Positions 40,660 to 49,758 of a stretch of 57,811 nt of DNA are shown piece after piece. Position numbers and translations under genes: made by a program. The notes under the pieces are model-generated. The model did no database searches. It was not told the origin of the DNA and saw nothing but the letters and a program-made list of their open reading frames with translations. This stretch comes from Pseudomonadota bacterium. GTDB taxonomy: Bacteria > Pseudomonadota > Gammaproteobacteria > Steroidobacterales > Steroidobacteraceae. Location: assembly GCA_025360865.1 (NCBI GenBank), contig JANYBG010000036.1, positions 1 to 57,811 on the forward strand. The letters run 5' to 3'. Position 1 is the first letter of the stretch; each line of letters opens with the position of its first letter.

Positions 40660-41889
40660 TCAGGCGCGCAGCACGTGCGCCGGGGTGATGTCGGCGAGGG
40701 TCGGCGTGCCCGCCTGGCGCATGATCATTGTGAGCTCAGTGTTCAGGATGTCGATTACGCGCTCCACGCCGGACTGGCCGAAAGTGGCGACACCCCAAAC
40801 CTGCGGTCGGCCTAAGCCGACCGCGGTTGCACCGAGCGCCAGTGCCTTGAATACGTCGGTCCCGCGACGGATACCGCCGTCGACGAACACTGGGACCTTG
40901 CCCCGTGCCGCGGTCACGATTTCGGGCAAACAGTCGATGCTCGGGCGTAGGGTCTCCTCGTTGCGACCGCCGTGGTTTGACACCACGATGCCGTCCGCGC
41001 CGTGCTCGACCGCGATGGCGGCGTCTTCGCCAGTGACTATGCCCTTCAGAAACAGTTTGGCCTTAACAAGCTTGCGTACCCGGTCGAGATAAGCAACGGT
41101 CAGATCGGGCGGTTCTATCCCCGTCACGCGCGACACATCGAGGCCAGCGAACATGGGGTCGCGCAGCCAAGTGTCATGCGAGTCATCCTTGTGGCACGCA
41201 GAGCAGTGACGCGCGTCAATCTGCATGGCTCGTTTGAGCGTCTCATTGTTGCGCGGTCGGCCAGCTGCATCGACCGTAAGCACAATGGCGGTGGCGCCGA
41301 ACTTCTCGGCCCGCATCACGATCTCCTCAGTCACCCTCCAGTCGTCGGTTGGGTAGAGCTGTTGCCACAAAGGCGCCCCTCGCGCCTGCATCACGGCCTC
41401 GGGCGAAGTAGACGATGCTGTTGACAGCATCATCTGCGTCGAACGTGTCGAGGCTGCGCGTGCGACGGCGAGTTCACCCTCGGGATGGAATGCGCGCATG
41501 CCACCCACCGCTGATAGATATATCGGACTCGGCCAGCGAGTACCCAATATCGCGCGCGAAGTATCGAGATGACGAAGATCCGCGAAGCGACGCGAGCGGA
41601 TTTGGTAGTGTCCGAACGCCTCGTGATTTCGTGCCACGGTGAGATCGTCGTCCACTCCGGTGGCGAGGTAGCCCCAGTGCGCTGGCGGCAGGGCGACGCG
41701 CGCCAGCGGCTCGAAGGCCATGACATCCAGCACCTGGTCGGCCGAGGTGACCGGCGGCGGGGTACGCGCGAACAGCTGGGATGGCGGCGCGGTTTCGTCG
41801 GCGCGGACGCTCGACAGCAGCGCGGATGCCGCACCGAGGCCGCCGATGAAGGTGCGGCGCGTGAGCGCGGCACGTCTTTTGAAATCCAT
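40660..41889 (-). CDS. FMN-dependent alpha-hydroxy-acid oxidizing protein with Tat-like signal and CxxCH motif
   Basis: RRTFIGGLGAASALLSS twin-arginine leader; DGIVVSNHGGRN, PVFVDGGIRRGTDVFKALALGATAVGLGRP; HCSACHK motif in loop after VLTVDAAGRPRNNE. Confidence 0.9.
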   Translation of the reverse strand: MDFKRRAALTRRTFIGGLGAASALLSSVRADETAPPSQLFARTPPPVTSADQVLDVMAFEPLARVALPPAHWGYLATGVDDDLTVARNHEAFGHYQIRSRRFADLRHLDTSRAILGTRWPSPIYLSAVGGMRAFHPEGELAVARAASTRSTQMMLSTASSTSPEAVMQARGAPLWQQLYPTDDWRVTEEIVMRAEKFGATAIVLTVDAAGRPRNNETLKRAMQIDARHCSACHKDDSHDTWLRDPMFAGLDVSRVTGIEPPDLTVAYLDRVRKLVKAKLFLKGIVTGEDAAIAVEHGADGIVVSNHGGRNEETLRPSIDCLPEIVTAARGKVPVFVDGGIRRGTDVFKALALGATAVGLGRPQVWGVATFGQSGVERVIDILNTELTMIMRQAGTPTLADITPAHVLRA

Positions 41890-41936
41890 AGCTTCCCCTG
41901 ACCGATTGTGATTATTGCAACCCGGGCAACCAAGAC

Positions 41937-42692
41937 TCAGATCCTGAACCGCTCCTTCAGCTCCCCGGCCATGCGTCGGCTGACCGGTAGCGGCGCCTCG
42001 ACGCCGCGCAGGTATACGAGGTACTGGCCGTCCGCGCGGCGCTCGATGCGCTCCAGGTGGCGCACCGCGACCAGCGCGTTGCGGTGGATGCGCACGAATT
42101 CGGCCGGGAACTCGCTTTCCAGCAGGCGCAGCGAGTCCTCGATCAGGTCCTCCCCCCGGGCATGGCGCACCGTGGTGTATTTCTGGTCGGCGAGGAAGTA
42201 GTGCACCTCCTCGAGCCGGATGAGCTTGAGGCCGTCGCGGTGCCGGGCGGCGATATGACTGCGCTTCGACGCGCCGCTGCCGGCGGCCAGACTCTGCAAC
42301 TGGGCGCGGGTCAGGCGCCCGGCGCGGGCGAGGGACGCGCTCAGTTGCTCCTTACGCACTGGCTTGAGCAGGTAGCCCACGGCGTGCGCCTGGAAAGCAT
42401 CAACCGCGTACTCATCGAACGCGGTGGTGAAGATGACCGCCGGGGGTTGTTCGAGCACGTTCAGATGACGGGCGGCCTCCAGGCCGTCCATTCCAGGCAT
42501 GCGCACATCGATCAGCACCACATCCGGGGACAGCTCGTGCGTGAGATCCAGCGCCTGGTGGCCGTTGATGGCCTCGCCCACGACCTCGACGGCCTCGATC
42601 TCGGCGAGGAGGCTGCGCAGGCGCTCGCGGGCCGGAGGCTCGTCATCGACGACCAGCACCTTGAGTCGCGCGGGCGCGAGCACGGGTGTCAT
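41937..42692 (-). CDS. LytTR family response regulator
   Basis: VLVVDDEPPARERLRSLL receiver, C-terminal LytTR domain (FVRIHRNALVAVRHLERIERRADGQYLVYLRG). Confidence 0.93.
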   Translation of the reverse strand: MTPVLAPARLKVLVVDDEPPARERLRSLLAEIEAVEVVGEAINGHQALDLTHELSPDVVLIDVRMPGMDGLEAARHLNVLEQPPAVIFTTAFDEYAVDAFQAHAVGYLLKPVRKEQLSASLARAGRLTRAQLQSLAAGSGASKRSHIAARHRDGLKLIRLEEVHYFLADQKYTTVRHARGEDLIEDSLRLLESEFPAEFVRIHRNALVAVRHLERIERRADGQYLVYLRGVEAPLPVSRRMAGELKERFRI

Positions 42693-43768
42693 GCCGCGGG
42701 CGCCTGCGCGCCGCGTTCGATGAGCGGGAAGCGCAGCGTGACGATGTACTCCGAGTCGAAGCGCCCGGATTTCATCAGTGCGTGCTCGCCGTACATCAGG
42801 CTCAGCCGCTCGCGGATGTTCGCGAGCGCCAGGCGGTTGCCCTCGCGCATCCCGGGGGAGGGGTCCAGGGGGTTGCGCACCACAATCGTCACCAGGCCTG
42901 CGTTCACCTCGCCAGTGATCGTTACCGTGCCGCCCTCGGCGCGCGGCTCGATGCCGTGGTAGATCGCGTTCTCAAGCAGCGGTTGGATCACCAGGTGCGG
43001 CACCAGCGCGTTGGCGGGTAGCGCGTCGGTCTTCCAGTCGACCGCCAGGCGCGATCCCAGGCGCAGCTGCTCCATGCGCTGATAAGTGCGGGCGACCGAC
43101 AACTCCTCGGCCAGCGTGATCGTGTCGTGCTTGTCGCTGAGCGTCGCGCGGAACAGGTCGGCCAGGTCCTGCACGGCTTCCTCCGCGCGCCGCGGGTCGC
43201 TGCGCGTGAGCGCGGCGATCGTGTTCATGCTGTTGAACAGGAAGTGCGGGCGGATGCGCGCCTGCAGGGCATGCACGCGGGCGGTCGCGCGCAGCTCCAC
43301 GCTGCGTCGCCACTGATGTGAGACGTAGAAGTACCGTAGGGCCAGCCCGGTGACGATCAGGCCGATCCATACACTGCGGACCCCGAAATGATAGGGATCC
43401 GCCGGGAACAGGCCGAGTCCGCCGGATTCAGCGACCATCCGCGTGTGGCCGACGAGGTAGACGCACAGGCAGATGCCAGCCACGACCGCGCTGATCAGGC
43501 CGAGCACCGCTGCGGATCCGGCCGCGACCGTCAGGCGCCGTAGCCGGGTCCGCAGCAGGCACAGCAGCGCCGCTCCGGTGAGGCCGATCCACAGGAGGAA
43601 CAGCGAGGTGCGCACCAGGTCGGTCCAGAAGTCCACGATCTCGCTCTGGCGCGCGAGGGTCAGCACGATCGCGGTGAGCTCGGCGATCAGCACGATCGCA
43701 AGCGTCGCGCGAGAGGTGCAGAAGTCCGGCAGGTAGAACGCGGTCTCGCGGCCGGCGGCGGTCTTCAT
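42689..43768 (-). CDS. LytS/AlgZ-type sensor histidine kinase
   Basis: LQARIRPHFLFNSMNTIAAL, LVIQPLLENAIYHGIEP. Confidence 0.93.
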   Translation of the reverse strand: MKTAAGRETAFYLPDFCTSRATLAIVLIAELTAIVLTLARQSEIVDFWTDLVRTSLFLLWIGLTGAALLCLLRTRLRRLTVAAGSAAVLGLISAVVAGICLCVYLVGHTRMVAESGGLGLFPADPYHFGVRSVWIGLIVTGLALRYFYVSHQWRRSVELRATARVHALQARIRPHFLFNSMNTIAALTRSDPRRAEEAVQDLADLFRATLSDKHDTITLAEELSVARTYQRMEQLRLGSRLAVDWKTDALPANALVPHLVIQPLLENAIYHGIEPRAEGGTVTITGEVNAGLVTIVVRNPLDPSPGMREGNRLALANIRERLSLMYGEHALMKSGRFDSEYIVTLRFPLIERGAQAPAA

Positions 43769-44667
43769 GCGTCGGGTTTGGCCGCGGCTGCCATGATGTT
43801 GGTGCCCTCGAAGAGCTCGGACTTGAGGCGGTAGGTCGCGGAGATATCCTCGTCACCGAAGCCGCGCGCGATCAGCTCGGCGTATTCACCCAGCATGCGC
43901 TCCACCACCGGGAGCGCGACGCCGAAGCGCGCCGCCATGTCGTGGCAGATGCCCAGGTCCTTCGCGTGCAGGCGCACCCGGAAGCCGGCCGGGTACGCCT
44001 CGCGAACCATGTTCGGCGCGCGATGAACGAAGTACCAGCTGGAGCCGGCGCCCTTGCCGAGGGTATCGATGAGCTTGTCCAGCGGCAGGCCCTGGGCGTG
44101 CGCGAAGGCCATCGCCTCGGATACCGCCTCGATGATGCCCGCGCACATGATCTGGTTGGTGGCCTTGGCGGCCTGCCCGCTGCCGGTCGCGCCGAACAGG
44201 GTGATCGCCTTGCCGAGCGCCCGCAGCACCGGCAGCGCGCGCTCGAACGCGGCCGGGTCGCCGCCGGCCATGATGGCGAGCGTGGCATCGCGCGCGCCCT
44301 CGGTCCCGCCGCTAACCGGGCAGTCGAGGAATGCGACGCCAGCGGGTTCCAGCAGGAGGCCGGCCTCGCGCGCCGTGTCGGCGCCGATGGTCGAGCAGTC
44401 CATCATCAGCGCGCCGCGCTTAAGTCCCGGAGCCAATCCCCGCGCGACCGCGAGCACATCGGCATCCGCGGAGACGCAGGAGACAACCGCATCGACATCG
44501 GCGGCGAGCTTGGCGAGCTTGGTATGGGCGGTGACGCCGGTTTCGGCGGCGAGCGCGCGTGCCTTGTCCGCGCCGCGGTTGTAGACGCCAGCAAGCATTC
44601 CCGCGCGGTGAAGATTGCGGGCCATGTGCATGCCCATGGCGCCGAGCCCGACAAAACCTACGCGCAT
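43765..44667 (-). CDS. NAD(P)-dependent 3-hydroxyacid dehydrogenase (GarR/MmsB-like)
   Basis: VGFVGLGAMGMHMARNL, FLDCPVSGGTEGARDATLAIMAGGD, GQAAKATNQIM. Confidence 0.93.
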   Translation of the reverse strand: MRVGFVGLGAMGMHMARNLHRAGMLAGVYNRGADKARALAAETGVTAHTKLAKLAADVDAVVSCVSADADVLAVARGLAPGLKRGALMMDCSTIGADTAREAGLLLEPAGVAFLDCPVSGGTEGARDATLAIMAGGDPAAFERALPVLRALGKAITLFGATGSGQAAKATNQIMCAGIIEAVSEAMAFAHAQGLPLDKLIDTLGKGAGSSWYFVHRAPNMVREAYPAGFRVRLHAKDLGICHDMAARFGVALPVVERMLGEYAELIARGFGDEDISATYRLKSELFEGTNIMAAAAKPDA

Positions 44668-44768
44668 GTGATGAGTGCCTCGTGCGGCGGTTCGAGGTTG
44701 CCGCCGGGGTCACTATAGTGCGTCAGCGGGACGCGCGGAATCGCAACAGGCCGCGGCGCGGCGCGGCG

Positions 44769-45290
44769 TTACCGGGAAGTCGCGTCGGCCGGATTCACCT
44801 TCGGCTCGGGAATCGGCTGCGGTTCGGGAATCGGCGCGTTGGGGTCGAAGCTCGGCACGCTGCCGCAGCGGTCCTGCACATCCTTGCGCGCGACGTTGCG
44901 GTAGGCATCGGCATCCGCGTCCGACAGGTATTCGCGCTCGCCGTTCTTGCTTTCCTTGTACACGCGGCGAGATTCGATCGCCTTCATGTAGCGATCCTTG
45001 GCCGCCTTGCACTGCGCATCTCGTGTCTTGGTCACGTCCTGCTGCACGGCGCGCGTGTTCGCCTCATCGGCCAGGGATTCGGGGGTGCGGTTGACCGCCT
45101 GGAAACGCGGCTGGCTCATCGTCTCCGAGCCAGGGTGCGCCTTGCTCGTCTTGATGACCTGCGAACCGGGGACCCACTGATCGCTGTAGTGCGGCTCGCC
45201 GTGTTCGTCCACCCAGCGATAGACGTCCGCCTGGGCGACGCTCAGCGCGCCAGCGAGTAACAGGGCTCCGAAGAGTACGAATCGCGACAT
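44769..45290 (-). CDS. DUF4124 domain-containing secreted protein
   Basis: Signal peptide then ADVYRWVDEHGEPHYSDQWVPGSQVIK. Confidence 0.88.
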   Translation of the reverse strand: MSRFVLFGALLLAGALSVAQADVYRWVDEHGEPHYSDQWVPGSQVIKTSKAHPGSETMSQPRFQAVNRTPESLADEANTRAVQQDVTKTRDAQCKAAKDRYMKAIESRRVYKESKNGEREYLSDADADAYRNVARKDVQDRCGSVPSFDPNAPIPEPQPIPEPKVNPADATSR

Positions 45291-45529
45291 AAGGGGCCTC
45301 CCCGGGGCGAAGTATCACCGCTAACGGCTGGGCCGGCCTTTGAACTCCGTCACACCCGCCGCAAGCGATCTCCGCCTGAGGTCACGATACAAAGAACCCC
45401 CGCCGGTAGCCACTCGAGCCGATAACCGGGGGGGGGGGCCGCGCGGGCCCCCAGGCGCGATAAACTAGGCTTTCACCCCCCCCGCCGGCATCTCAGCGCC
45501 GCCGTGGGCACGACCGGGAGGTCAGGACC

Positions 45530-45802
45530 ATGGACTCGTTCCGAATCGATGAAATCGCCCGCCGGCTACTCGAGCGGGTGCCCCCGGGACTGCGCAGCAT
45601 GCGGCAGGACCTGGAGACGAATTTTCGCGCGGTGTTGCGTGAGCGCCTGAGCCGGCTGGACCTGGTGAGTCGCGACGAGTTTGAGGCGCAAACGCGAGTC
45701 TTGGAGCGCACCCGCTCGCGCCTCGAGGCGCTCGAGGCGCGTCTTACCGAACTCGAGGGCGGTGCTGGCAAGCCGGCGTCATCCGGCGCACCCGCGCCCT
45801 GA
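45530..45802 (+). CDS. ubiK: Ubiquinone biosynthesis accessory factor UbiK
   Basis: DEIARRLLERVPPGLRSMRQDLETNFRAVLRERLSRLDLVSRDEFEAQTRVLERTRSRLEALEARL. Confidence 0.92.
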   Translation: MDSFRIDEIARRLLERVPPGLRSMRQDLETNFRAVLRERLSRLDLVSRDEFEAQTRVLERTRSRLEALEARLTELEGGAGKPASSGAPAP

Positions 45803-45818
45803 AGGCCGCGCGACAGCG

Positions 45819-46337
45819 TTACTGGGAAATCTGCACCATGTGATCGACGGCCTGCTTCACCAGGTCGTCGGAGACATCCGTGCGGCCACCCTTGGGAGGC
45901 ATCATCCCCGCCTTGCCCTGGAAGCCATTGAGCGCGTGCTGATAAAGCGTCGCCTTGCCTTGGGCGATGCGCGCGGCCCACGCGGCTTTGTCACCGGCCT
46001 TGGGCGCGCCGGCGATGCCCTGGCCGTGGCAGGCGCTGCAGGCCTGCTCGAATAACTGGGTCCCGGTGCCGGGCATGCCCGGGGCTGCGGAACCGGCCGC
46101 CGGTCCCGCGACCTTGATCGCAAGCGCGCTGTTGTCCTGTCCGGCAATCGCTTCCTGCGCGGGCAGGGCCAGCCGGGCTGACACATTCTTGGTGTAGTCA
46201 GCCTCCGCCATGACCTGTTTGTCCTGGGTATGGCTGGCGACGACGCGGGCGAAGGCGAAGATACCGATTGCGATCGCCATCAGTAGACCGAGGACGAGGC
46301 TGAAAACGTTGAAGAAATGGGTATCTTGCTTGCTCAC
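45819..46337 (-). CDS. Membrane-anchored c5-type cytochrome c
   Basis: N-terminal TM, CSACHGQGIAGAPKAGDKAAWAARIAQG, MMPPKGG. Confidence 0.9.
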   Translation of the reverse strand: MSKQDTHFFNVFSLVLGLLMAIAIGIFAFARVVASHTQDKQVMAEADYTKNVSARLALPAQEAIAGQDNSALAIKVAGPAAGSAAPGMPGTGTQLFEQACSACHGQGIAGAPKAGDKAAWAARIAQGKATLYQHALNGFQGKAGMMPPKGGRTDVSDDLVKQAVDHMVQISQ

Positions 46338-46515
46338 GATGTCATCCGCTCAGGTGCCGATTCGGCGCCGCAGTATAGCCGCGGGGCGGGCCGCCCGCTA
46401 ACCGCGGATGGCGCCGTGGCAGCCTGTCGCGCTCATGCTCGCGGGGCGCGGGCTTCGCGTGGTGGAGCGGCCGGGGAGCTATCCGTCGTCCCCGGCATTC
46501 ACCGCCCAACGCGCA

Positions 46516-46788
46516 TCAGTGGATGGATGGGTCCAGCATGCGTAGCGCCTGGGCGTTGTTCGGCTGGCCTGTGGCGCGGATGTCAGCCTGGGAGTACGTC
46601 TGCCCGGCCGCCGGGCACGGCTGCTTGAGGCGGGATGCTTCGGCCGGCGCGCAGACCCCATTGACCGGGGCGTTGGCGGCGGCAACCGCCGAACTGTTTA
46701 AGGTCGGGGCGCCGGCGCAGGCTGACAGGAGCGCGCAGGCGGCTGTGCAGATCAGGACGGTTCTTGGCACGGGCGTTCTCCACCGCAT
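46516..46788 (-). CDS. Small predicted lipoprotein
   Basis: Lipobox-like LLSAC; start at 46788. Confidence 0.55.
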   Translation of the reverse strand: MRWRTPVPRTVLICTAACALLSACAGAPTLNSSAVAAANAPVNGVCAPAEASRLKQPCPAAGQTYSQADIRATGQPNNAQALRMLDPSIH

Positions 46789-46938
46789 CGCTGGAACTTG
46801 TTTTAAGACGCGCCTTGGATTAGACGCCCAAACTCGCACGCGGTTCCAGACAAATACGGCCAGATAACGTCTTGAACTTAGACATAGCCGTTGGATGGAC
46901 GGCGTCGAGCGGCCGCGCGTATCATCGCCGGCCGAAAC

Positions 46939-47015
46939 GCGCCCGTAGCTCAGTTGGATAGAGTGGCAGCCTCCGAAGCTGCAGGTCGCTGGTTCGAATC
47001 CAGTCGGGCGCGCCA
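46939..47015 (+). tRNA. tRNA-Arg (CCG anticodon)
   Basis: Cloverleaf: GCGCCCG acceptor/CGGGCGC, anticodon arm GCAGC-CTCCGAA-GCTGC, T-arm CTGG-TTCGAAT-CCAG, encoded CCA. Confidence 0.97.
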
Positions 47016-47261
47016 TCAAGATCATAAGGGTCACTCGGGAACGCACTCTTCGTGACTAGCGTCGTAGTCACGGATTCGCCCTGTAACCGGGCATGTGACC
47101 CACCCATGAACTAAGCACCCACCTGAGCAGCAGAAGACCCGTGCGCCGTCGCTGTGAATCCGTCCGGGCGTGTGAGCCGCGACGGTGGACGTGGCGGGGC
47201 GCCCAGACCTCCCCCGCCGCCCGGATTTGCGGACTTTTTGTTAGACCGCCCACACCGGCGC

Positions 47262-47325
47262 GCCGTTCAACGCGGGCAGGATTTCAACCGGCGACCTTCG
47301 GGGTTATGAGGCCCGGCGCGGGGTA
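47262..47325 (-). pseudogene. Relic resembling the anticodon/T-arm half of initiator tRNA-Met
   Basis: Minus strand CGCCGGGCCTCATAACCCCGAAGGTCGCCGGTTGAAATCCTGCCCGCG; CAT anticodon context, TTGAAAT T-loop; 5' half missing. Confidence 0.5.
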
Positions 47326-47468
47326 TTGGGATTCTTCCAGTCAGTCACTTGCAGCGTTTGCGCCCGTGACCCCGGCTATTCACGTAAGTCGGCAAGCAAC
47401 TCGTTATGGCGAACTCGCCAGGATCGTGTCGAAGCGCGGTTGGGTGTGTCGTGGGGTGCAGTCGCGAA

Positions 47469-47957
47469 TCAAAGTTTCTCGATCTTGCCCACCCGAACGC
47501 TTTTGACGAGCCAATGTCCGTGCAGCCGCGCGAGCTTCATGTCGGAGAAGGAGTGGGCGCCGACCGTCTTGTTGTCCACGTCCATCCACAGGCACTCGAA
47601 GTAGAGCGACGCTTGGTCGCCCGCGACCTGCGCGTGCATGCGCATCGCGGGCGTGTAACCGATCCAGTGATGCTCGGGGCGGAACGGGCCGCTGACGTCC
47701 GACCAGTAGCGGCGCACCTCAGCCTTGCCGCTGTAGACCGTGTCGTCGTGCGCGGTGTCGGTGAGCACCGCATCGTCGGCGTAGATGCTCATCATGAGAT
47801 CCAGGTTCTTCTCCGGCAGCACGCTCCCGGCGGTGTGGAACGTCACCTCGACGTTGCGCACGACGAGGATGTCCGCCGGCGGGCCGCGATCGCCCTGCGA
47901 TCCGGCGAGCGCTGGCATGACGAGCAGGAGACCAAGGACGAGGAAGGGACTTTTCAT
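47469..47957 (-). CDS. Secreted NTF2-like (SnoaL/DUF4440-type) protein
   Basis: Signal peptide, DLMMSIYADDAVLTDTAHDDTVYSGKAEVRRYW. Confidence 0.75.
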   Translation of the reverse strand: MKSPFLVLGLLLVMPALAGSQGDRGPPADILVVRNVEVTFHTAGSVLPEKNLDLMMSIYADDAVLTDTAHDDTVYSGKAEVRRYWSDVSGPFRPEHHWIGYTPAMRMHAQVAGDQASLYFECLWMDVDNKTVGAHSFSDMKLARLHGHWLVKSVRVGKIEKL

Positions 47958-48201
47958 GGGTCTTATTCTCCACGGGGGCGCGCGCCTTCGAGGCTTGAGG
48001 CGCCGCACAGGCTAAACCCGCGCCGCGGCCGCTGACAAGGGAGTTACCGCGATTTCGGCTTGACCGGAAATGCCGGTGCTGGCGCTTTAATTCTCAAGCG
48101 CCCTCGCATGAATGTCGCGATCGGGGACGAACCCGGTGCGTGGGCTCCACGCTCCGCGCGAAATGCCTGAATGGGTAACAGCCACGGGGTTCGGAAGCCC
48201 G

Positions 48202-49593
48202 TCAGTCGACGATGGCGCGCGCATCGAAAAGCAGTCCGAACGTCAGCGCACCGGCGGCGCTCACTATCGCCGTGAGCATAAAGGCCGCCGAGTAGGTGCC
48301 GGTGACGTCGACGAGCCAGCCGGTCACGGCCACGCCGACGATCCCGGGAATTTGCGCGAAGGTATTGCCGAATCCAAACAGCACGGCGCCATGGTGGGGA
48401 GCGACGTCGAGGTAGCTCGGCATGTACCCCGCCGCCGCACACGCGAGTGCGCCGGTCGCTCCGCACAGGAGCACCAGCGCCGCGACGGGTGAATGCGCCT
48501 GCTGCAGCGCGAGCAGGAAGCCAGCGGACAAGATGAGGCCGGCGCAGACCATGCGCTTGCGGGTAGTCGTCAGGGCGACGCCGCGCCGGGTCATTAGGTC
48601 CGCCACCGCCCCGGCCAGATTGTAGACCGCGAACATCGAAAGCCACGGCGCCGCCGAGAACAGGCCCGAGTGCGCGATGCTCAGCCCATGCACATCGCGG
48701 AAGTAACTGGGCAGCCACGACAGCAGCACGTACTGACTCCAGTTGAACGCGACATGTCCTGCGACGATACCCGCCACTGGCGCCCGTAGTAACAGCCGAC
48801 GCAATGGTACGCGTTCGACCAGGTCGCTCGGCGACCGCGCCGCCTGTAGTAGCGCGCGTTCCTGCGTTCCGATACGCGGGTCGCCGCCCGGGTCGTTCTC
48901 GACCTGCTGAAACCAAAGAATCAACCACAAGAGCCCAGCCGTCCCGAAGACATAGAAGGGCATGGCCCAACCGTAACGCTGTACCAGCCAGCCGCTGCCC
49001 ATGAGCCCGATCAACGAGCCGATTGGAACGCCACTCGACATAAAAGCCACTGCGCGCCCACGTTCCGTTTTGGGCACCCAGCGGCCGAACAGCTCGTAGA
49101 CCCCGGGGAACAGTCCGGCCTCGCCCACCCCCATGCCGATGCGCGCCGCGATCAGCACTGCCATCGACGATATCGCGGCGGGTGGTGTCAGCAGCGTGAA
49201 GATTGACCAGCCGAGGACGGAGTATCCGACCACGCGTTTGCCGCCGAAGCGAACCGCCAGCAGGCCAGCCAAGAACATGAACAGCAGGTAGCCGACGAAG
49301 AACGCGGAGAGAACGACACCCTTCTGCGTCTGGGACCAGCCGAAGTGCTCCTTCATCGCGAGTGCCGCAACCGAGATGTTCACCCGGTCGGTATAGGCGA
49401 TGATGCAGCCAACGAAGGTAAGCGCGACGACGACGTGTCGCCGTGGCCAGCGAGCGATCAGGGCGATCGCGCTCACGCGAGCGCGCGCCGCACCGCCAAT
49501 GGTGCCGTTCTCACCTTCTCCCCCGCAGATGACCGGCTGCCAGCTTGCGCCGCCACGGGTGGCGGGACAAGCGGTCCGCTGCCGCCGGGCCAC
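48202..49593 (-). CDS. MFS transporter (anion:cation symporter-like)
   Basis: YTDRVNISVAALAMKEHFGWSQTQKGVVLSAFFVGYLLFMFLAGLLAVRFGGKRV; true start may lie downstream of 49593. Confidence 0.9.
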   Translation of the reverse strand: MARRQRTACPATRGGASWQPVICGGEGENGTIGGAARARVSAIALIARWPRRHVVVALTFVGCIIAYTDRVNISVAALAMKEHFGWSQTQKGVVLSAFFVGYLLFMFLAGLLAVRFGGKRVVGYSVLGWSIFTLLTPPAAISSMAVLIAARIGMGVGEAGLFPGVYELFGRWVPKTERGRAVAFMSSGVPIGSLIGLMGSGWLVQRYGWAMPFYVFGTAGLLWLILWFQQVENDPGGDPRIGTQERALLQAARSPSDLVERVPLRRLLLRAPVAGIVAGHVAFNWSQYVLLSWLPSYFRDVHGLSIAHSGLFSAAPWLSMFAVYNLAGAVADLMTRRGVALTTTRKRMVCAGLILSAGFLLALQQAHSPVAALVLLCGATGALACAAAGYMPSYLDVAPHHGAVLFGFGNTFAQIPGIVGVAVTGWLVDVTGTYSAAFMLTAIVSAAGALTFGLLFDARAIVD

Positions 49594-49758
49594 CGATCGC
49601 CGGGCTCACTGTCGCGTGCGCTTTCGCCACTCTTACGACGCGTTCCGATCGCCGTGGCGGGTCAGCGACCGTGTAGCCGACGATCTCACGGCGCATGCAG
49701 CGATGCCAATACGCACCGGCGGCGCAATGGTCGCTGTCGTGCCCGAAGCCGCCGCTCG

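Noticed and set aside
47051-47072. Inverted repeat CGTGACT/AGTCACG downstream of tRNA-Arg
   Set aside because: 7-bp stem without a T-tract; possible processing or termination element but too weak to claim.
46922-47107. ORF containing TSDLQLRRLPLYPTELRARF (and related GFEPATCSFGGCHSIQLSYGR)
   Set aside because: This is the antisense translation of tRNA-Arg, a well-known spurious protein pattern.
47141-47506. 121-aa ORF with AGFQPATFGVMRPG
   Set aside because: Antisense translation of the tRNA-Met-like relic; not a protein gene.
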